Assembly: GCA_963834825.1 (NCBI GenBank)
Contig: CAWICZ010000015.1
Coordinates: 310,001-374,000, forward strand
Direction of reading: 5' to 3'
Origin: JACDAN01 sp963834825
GTDB taxonomy: Bacteria; Actinomycetota; Thermoleophilia; Gaiellales; Gaiellaceae
Length of the DNA stretch: 64,000 nucleotides
Of the stretch, positions 60,272 through 64,000 are shown piece after piece. Numbering within the stretch: position 1 is the first letter of the stretch; each line of letters opens with the position of its first letter. The notes beneath the pieces are model-generated. The model made no database searches and was not told the origin of the DNA. It saw only the letters and a program-made list of their open reading frames with translations. Made by a program: the position numbers and the translations under genes.

Positions 60272-60469
60272 ATGTTGTTCGTCTACGCAGCGGTGCTCTT
60301 CGCCCAGGAGGCGGGGCAGGAGGTCGTCATCGATGCCGCCGAAGAAGGCAAGAAGGTGATCACCGGCATGCTGATCGTCGGCCTGATCTTCATCGGAGTG
60401 ATCGCGCTGGGCCAGTTCTCGAAGTGGGTCGGCCACCGCCGGCACGCGCGGCGCCCGCCCGCGTACTGA
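60272..60469 (+). CDS. Small single-pass membrane protein
   Basis: The 65-residue product has a hydrophobic N-terminal patch, an acidic segment (EVVIDAAEEGKKV), one membrane helix (ITGMLIVGLIFIGVIALGQF) and a basic tail (GHRRHARRPPAY). No family recognised. It lies 12 nt after the preceding gene and 23 nt before the PQQ dehydrogenase gene. Confidence 0.6.
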   Translation: MLFVYAAVLFAQEAGQEVVIDAAEEGKKVITGMLIVGLIFIGVIALGQFSKWVGHRRHARRPPAY

Positions 60470-60492
60470 CCTGCGGGTAGCCAAGTAACCTC

Positions 60493-61947
60493 GTGGCGAT
60501 GGCACGCGCCGCACTCGCGGCTGTCGCGCTCGCCGCGGCGTTCGCCTACGGTGGAGAAGCTGCCCCGGGCGATCCCGAGCTTGCGCTCGTCGGGACGTTC
60601 GCGTCCCCGACGTACTTGACCTCGCCCCCGGGTGACGCAGAGCGCCTCTTCGTCGTGGAGCAGGGTGGGCGAATCCGGATCGTCCGCAACGGCGCGGTGC
60701 TCCCGACGGCCTTCCTCGACGTCACGAGCCTCGTCCTCTCCGGCGGGGAGCGCGGGCTCCTCTCGATGGCATTCGCGCCCGACTATGCCTCGACGGGCCG
60801 CTTCTACGTCTACTACACGGCACGAACGCCGACGGGCCAGCTCGTGATCGCCGAGTACCGGCGTTCGACGAATCCAGACGTCGCTGATCCGGCCAGCGCT
60901 CGACCCGTGCTCACGATTCCGCACCCGGTGAGCAATCACAACGGCGGCCAACTCCAGTTCGGCCCCGACGGCTTGCTCTACATCGGCACGGGCGACGGCG
61001 GCGGAGGCGGAGATCCCGACGGCAACGGCCAGAATCTGGAGACGCTGCTCGGAAAGCTCCTGCGCATCAATCCTGCAGGTGCGCCGTACGCGATTCCCCC
61101 GGACAATCCGTTCGTCGGCCAGGCGGGACGGGACGAGATCTGGTCGTACGGTCTCCGGAATCCGTGGCGCTTCTCCTTCGACCGGCAGACGGGGGATCTC
61201 GTGATCGCCGACGTCGGTCAGGGAAGCTGGGAGGAGATCGACTTCGTGCCCACGGGGGCAGGTCGCGGGCGGGGCGCGAACTTCGGCTGGGGTTGCTGGG
61301 AAGGTCGCCATGTCTATGCCCCGAACATGGGTCGGCCCGACTGCAGTCCGCTGCCGACGAACCATGTGCCGCCCGTCTCGGAGTACTCACACGCGCGCGG
61401 CTGCTCGATCACCGGGGGCTACGTCGTGCGCGACCCGGCCCTTGCGCCGTTGGCCGGTCGGTACGTCTACGGCGACGCTTGCACCGCTCCGGTGTGGTCG
61501 GTCGTCCTCGGCGTTCCTGACGGTCGGGACGACCGCCAGACAGGCCTGAGCGTGCCGAGCCTCTACTCGTTCGGCGAGGACGCGTGTGGACGTGTGTACG
61601 CAGTCTCCGGCTCCGGTCCCGTGTACCGCCTCCAGGTCGCCGGGTTGGTGCCCGGGCCGCCGTGTGCGCAGGCCCCCACTCCACCGGCCTCTCCTCCACC
61701 GCCCCCGCCTCCCGCCTCGCCGCCGGCGTCTCCCCGAGTCGCGATCTGCCGCGTTCCCCGAGTCATCGGCCAGAGGACCCGCGCGGCGCGGGCCCGCATC
61801 CGCCGTGCCAACTGCCGCGTTGGCCGGATCCGCTACAAGCGGTCAGCGCGCGCCCGCGGACGGGTGCTGACCCAGGCTCCGCGGCCCACCGCTCGCCGGG
61901 TGCGCGGGACACGGGTCAGCTTCACGGTCAGCCGCGGCCGCCGCTAG
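60493..61947 (+). CDS. Secreted PQQ-dependent sugar dehydrogenase with C-terminal PASTA domain
   Basis: The 484-residue protein has a signal peptide (ALAAVALAAAFAYGGEA) and a six-bladed propeller of the soluble glucose/sorbosone dehydrogenase family. The propeller carries GERGLLSMAFAPDY, SNHNGGQLQFGPDGLLYIGTGDGG and SYGLRNPWRFSFDRQTGDL. A Pro-rich linker leads to a basic C-terminal domain (CRVPRVIGQRTRAARARIRRANCRVG ... GRVLTQAPRPTARRVRGTRVSFTVSRG) with the PASTA pattern, normally a peptidoglycan-binding module. Oxidation of aldoses outside the cell while attached to the wall is inferred. GTG 60493 and ATG 60499 are both possible starts. Confidence 0.86.
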   Translation: MAMARAALAAVALAAAFAYGGEAAPGDPELALVGTFASPTYLTSPPGDAERLFVVEQGGRIRIVRNGAVLPTAFLDVTSLVLSGGERGLLSMAFAPDYASTGRFYVYYTARTPTGQLVIAEYRRSTNPDVADPASARPVLTIPHPVSNHNGGQLQFGPDGLLYIGTGDGGGGGDPDGNGQNLETLLGKLLRINPAGAPYAIPPDNPFVGQAGRDEIWSYGLRNPWRFSFDRQTGDLVIADVGQGSWEEIDFVPTGAGRGRGANFGWGCWEGRHVYAPNMGRPDCSPLPTNHVPPVSEYSHARGCSITGGYVVRDPALAPLAGRYVYGDACTAPVWSVVLGVPDGRDDRQTGLSVPSLYSFGEDACGRVYAVSGSGPVYRLQVAGLVPGPPCAQAPTPPASPPPPPPPASPPASPRVAICRVPRVIGQRTRAARARIRRANCRVGRIRYKRSARARGRVLTQAPRPTARRVRGTRVSFTVSRGRR

Positions 61948-64000
61948 ATGCCCGAGCTTCCAACCGGAACCCTCACCCTCCTCTTCACCGACATCGAAGG
62001 CTCGACGCGGCTGCTCGATGAGCTCGGCGAGCGCTATGTCGACGTCTTGGCAGAGCACCACCGGCTGCTGCGCGAGGCATTCGACCGCCACGGCGGTGTC
62101 GAGGCCAATACGCAGGGCGACGGCTTCTTCGTCGTCTTCTCCAGCGCGACCGACGCCGTCGCCGCCGCCACAGAAGCCCAGCGCTCGCTCTCGGCGGGCC
62201 CGGTCCGTGTGCGCATGGGCCTCCACACGGGCGAGCCGGCGCTGACAGATGAGGGGTACGTCGGCTTGGACGTTCACCGCGCCGCCCGGATCGGTGGCGC
62301 CGGGCACGGCGGCCAGGTCGTCGTCTCCGAGACGACGCGCGCGCTCCTCGACGGCGAGTTCGACCTCCGCGATCTCGGCGAGCACCGGCTCAAGGATCTC
62401 GGCGTCCCAATCAGGCTCTTTCAGCTCGGGCGGGACGAGTTCCCGCCGCTGCGCAGCCTCAGCCAGGCGCGCCTGCCCGTCGAGCCAGTCCCGTTGCTCG
62501 GCCGCAAGCGCGAGCTCGGCGACCTGCTGCGCCTGCTCGGCAGCGAGCGGGCAAGGCTCGTCACGCTGACCGGGCCCGGAGGGATCGGCAAGACGAGCTT
62601 GGCGATCGCGGCCGCCGGTGAGCTGGTGGAGTCGTTCGAGGGGGGAGCGGCGCTGGTCGAGCTGGCCTCCGTCCGCGAGCCGACTCTCGTCCTCCCGTCG
62701 ATCGCCGAACAGCTGGGCGCCGAAGAGGACGCAGCCACGCACATCGGAGACCGTGAGCTCCTGATCGCCCTCGACAACCTCGAGCAGGTCGTCGCGGCCG
62801 CGGGCGAGATCGCGCACCTCCTCGGCGCGTGCCCCAACCTGAGCATCCTGGCGACGAGCAGGGAGCCGCTCAGGATCGCCGGCGAGCGCGAGTTCCCGTT
62901 GAGGACGCTCGCCGAGGCGCCGGCCGTCGAGCTGTTCCGCCAGCGCGCGGAAGCAGTCTTGCCGGGGTTCACGGCCGACTACCAGCGGCTGGCCGAGATC
63001 TGTCGGCGGCTGGACAGCCTGCCGCTGGCGATCGAGCTCGCGGCTGCGCGGGTGAAGGTCTTGCCTCCGGGCGAGCTGCTCGGGCGACTCGAGCAGCGAT
63101 TGCCGCTCTTGACCTCATCGCGACGTGATCTCCCCGAGCGCCAGCAGACGCTGCGAGCGACGATCGAGTGGAGCTACGACCTTTGCTCGGCCGACGAGCA
63201 ACAGCTCTTCTGCCGCCTCGGTGTCTTCTCGGGCGGGTTCACGCTGGATTCAGCCGAGACCGTGTGCGGGGCCGATCTGGACACCCTCGCCTCGCTTCTC
63301 GACAAGAGCCTCGTTCGCCGCGAAGGCGACCGGTTCTCGATGCTGGGGACAATTCGGGAGTTCGCGGTGGAGCGCCTCGAGGAGTCGGGTGAAGCGGATG
63401 AGCTCCGGCGCCGGCACGCGGAGTACCTCGCCGAGCTGGCGGAGGCGTCCCAGACGGGCTCGTTCGGGAGCGAGCAGAGGCCGGTGCGCGAGCAGTTCCG
63501 GGTCGAGTGGGACAACGTGCGCGCTGCCCTTACGTGGGCCCTCGAGAGCGGCGAGACCGAGCTCGGACTGAGGATTGCCGGCAGCCTGACGATGAGCTGG
63601 CTCGATCGGAACCAGGCGGTCGAGGGTGAGCGCTGGCTGCGAGCGCTCCTCGCGGGCCCCGGCCAGGTCGACGACACCGTCCGGGCGAATGCGCTGATGA
63701 CGGCGTCCAATATTGCCGGCGTTCGAAGCGACTTCGACCAAGCAGCGGCCTGGGGGATGGAAGCGCTCGAGCACTTCCGCGTCGGTGGCTCAGAGCTCGG
63801 GCTCGCCTGGTCGCTGACCACGATGGCGGCCATCCCGATGGAACGCGGCGACCTCGAGGAGGCGGGCCTGATGCTCGAGGAAGCCGAGGCGCTGCATCGG
63901 AAGATCGGCGACCCTGCCGGGATCCGCCGAGTGCTGCATCTACAGGGACAGCAGGCCGCAGCGGTCGGTGACGTCGAGCAGAGCAGACGGTTGCTTCGCG
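61948..64000 (+). CDS. Class III nucleotidyl cyclase domain - NB-ARC-like ATPase - TPR regulator (partial)
   Basis: The gene starts at ATG 61948, directly after the dehydrogenase stop, and runs off the window (684 residues seen). Residues 1-165 are a class III cyclase domain (LTLLFTDIEGSTRLLDELG, ANTQGDGFFVVF, RMGLHTGEP, GLDVHRAARI). Then comes a P-loop ATPase (LTGPGGIGKTSLA, LIALDNLEQV, LATSREPLRIAGE, SLPLAIELAAAR) and TPR-like helices. This cyclase-ATPase-TPR layout is common in actinobacteria, where several cyclase domains are probably degenerate. The two metal-binding Asp appear present (FTDIEGS, QGDGF). A LuxR-type HTH may follow beyond the window. Confidence 0.88.
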   Translation, partial: MPELPTGTLTLLFTDIEGSTRLLDELGERYVDVLAEHHRLLREAFDRHGGVEANTQGDGFFVVFSSATDAVAAATEAQRSLSAGPVRVRMGLHTGEPALTDEGYVGLDVHRAARIGGAGHGGQVVVSETTRALLDGEFDLRDLGEHRLKDLGVPIRLFQLGRDEFPPLRSLSQARLPVEPVPLLGRKRELGDLLRLLGSERARLVTLTGPGGIGKTSLAIAAAGELVESFEGGAALVELASVREPTLVLPSIAEQLGAEEDAATHIGDRELLIALDNLEQVVAAAGEIAHLLGACPNLSILATSREPLRIAGEREFPLRTLAEAPAVELFRQRAEAVLPGFTADYQRLAEICRRLDSLPLAIELAAARVKVLPPGELLGRLEQRLPLLTSSRRDLPERQQTLRATIEWSYDLCSADEQQLFCRLGVFSGGFTLDSAETVCGADLDTLASLLDKSLVRREGDRFSMLGTIREFAVERLEESGEADELRRRHAEYLAELAEASQTGSFGSEQRPVREQFRVEWDNVRAALTWALESGETELGLRIAGSLTMSWLDRNQAVEGERWLRALLAGPGQVDDTVRANALMTASNIAGVRSDFDQAAAWGMEALEHFRVGGSELGLAWSLTTMAAIPMERGDLEEAGLMLEEAEALHRKIGDPAGIRRVLHLQGQQAAAVGDVEQSRRLLR

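Overview
The window is a high-GC, gene-dense chromosomal segment with almost no non-coding DNA. Most neighbouring genes overlap by 4 nt (ATGA or GTGA). The gene set fits an actinobacterium of the Thermoleophilia type (Gaiellales/Solirubrobacterales), probably an uncultured aerobic soil or water heterotroph. This is inferred from gene content and base composition only. No rRNA, tRNA, insertion sequence or CRISPR array was found, and no gap between genes exceeds about 300 bases.

Region by region. (1) 1-5.5 kb: the tail of an unidentified protein, an aldehyde dehydrogenase, an MFS transporter, a secreted collagen-like protein and a short allantoate amidohydrolase. (2) 5.5-14.3 kb: a purine-catabolism island. 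A minus-strand operon holds adenine deaminase, 8-oxoguanine deaminase, 5-hydroxyisourate hydrolase, OHCU decarboxylase, the membrane cytochrome-c urate oxidase PuuD and a DUF3830 protein. A divergent plus-strand operon encodes the FAD, 2Fe-2S and molybdopterin subunits of xanthine dehydrogenase. Together they lead from adenine, hypoxanthine and 8-oxoguanine through urate to allantoin and then allantoate breakdown; only allantoinase is not seen. (3) 14.3-28.9 kb: a small transporter, a PLP enzyme, three enoyl-CoA hydratases, a GerW-like protein, an HtrA-like protease, a proline-rich surface protein, an operon headed by a candidate SelW-like selenoprotein, LemA/DUF2207, and the phenylacetyl-CoA epoxygenase genes paaABCD divergent from a TetR regulator, with a PaaR-type operator between. 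(4) 29-38 kb: an exoprotease island of two paralogous M36 metallopeptidases and one S8 subtilase, each M36 gene carrying the same promoter-region motif, with strong hairpins between genes. (5) 38-43 kb: a diacylglycerol-kinase-like gene and a DUF4129/MoxR/DUF58 cluster. (6) 43-47.7 kb: a branched-chain 2-oxoacid dehydrogenase operon (E1 alpha, E1 beta, E2) interrupted by three small unrelated genes. (7) 47.7-57.5 kb: a CHRD protein, an alkaline-phosphatase-superfamily enzyme, Pcm, acylphosphatase, GtrA, two GT-C-type membrane glycosyltransferases, a YmdB-like phosphodiesterase, a degenerate M23-like protein and an AI-2E-family permease. (8) 57.5-64 kb: hemB-hemL, two small genes, a PQQ sugar dehydrogenase with a PASTA tail, and a cyclase-ATPase regulator cut by the window edge.

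Two cautions apply. Seven genes (8-oxoguanine deaminase, adenine deaminase, XDH 2Fe-2S subunit, DUF2207, second M36, S8, E2) are broken by single-base frameshifts although everything around them looks intact. Assembly indels are the simplest explanation, so these are annotated at full span. Several genes also have only CTG as a plausible start codon.

The observations most worth following are the in-frame TGA with a SECIS-like hairpin in the SelW-like gene, the short odd-length palindromes lying both between genes and in frame inside genes, the M36 promoter motif, and the cytochrome-linked purine island.
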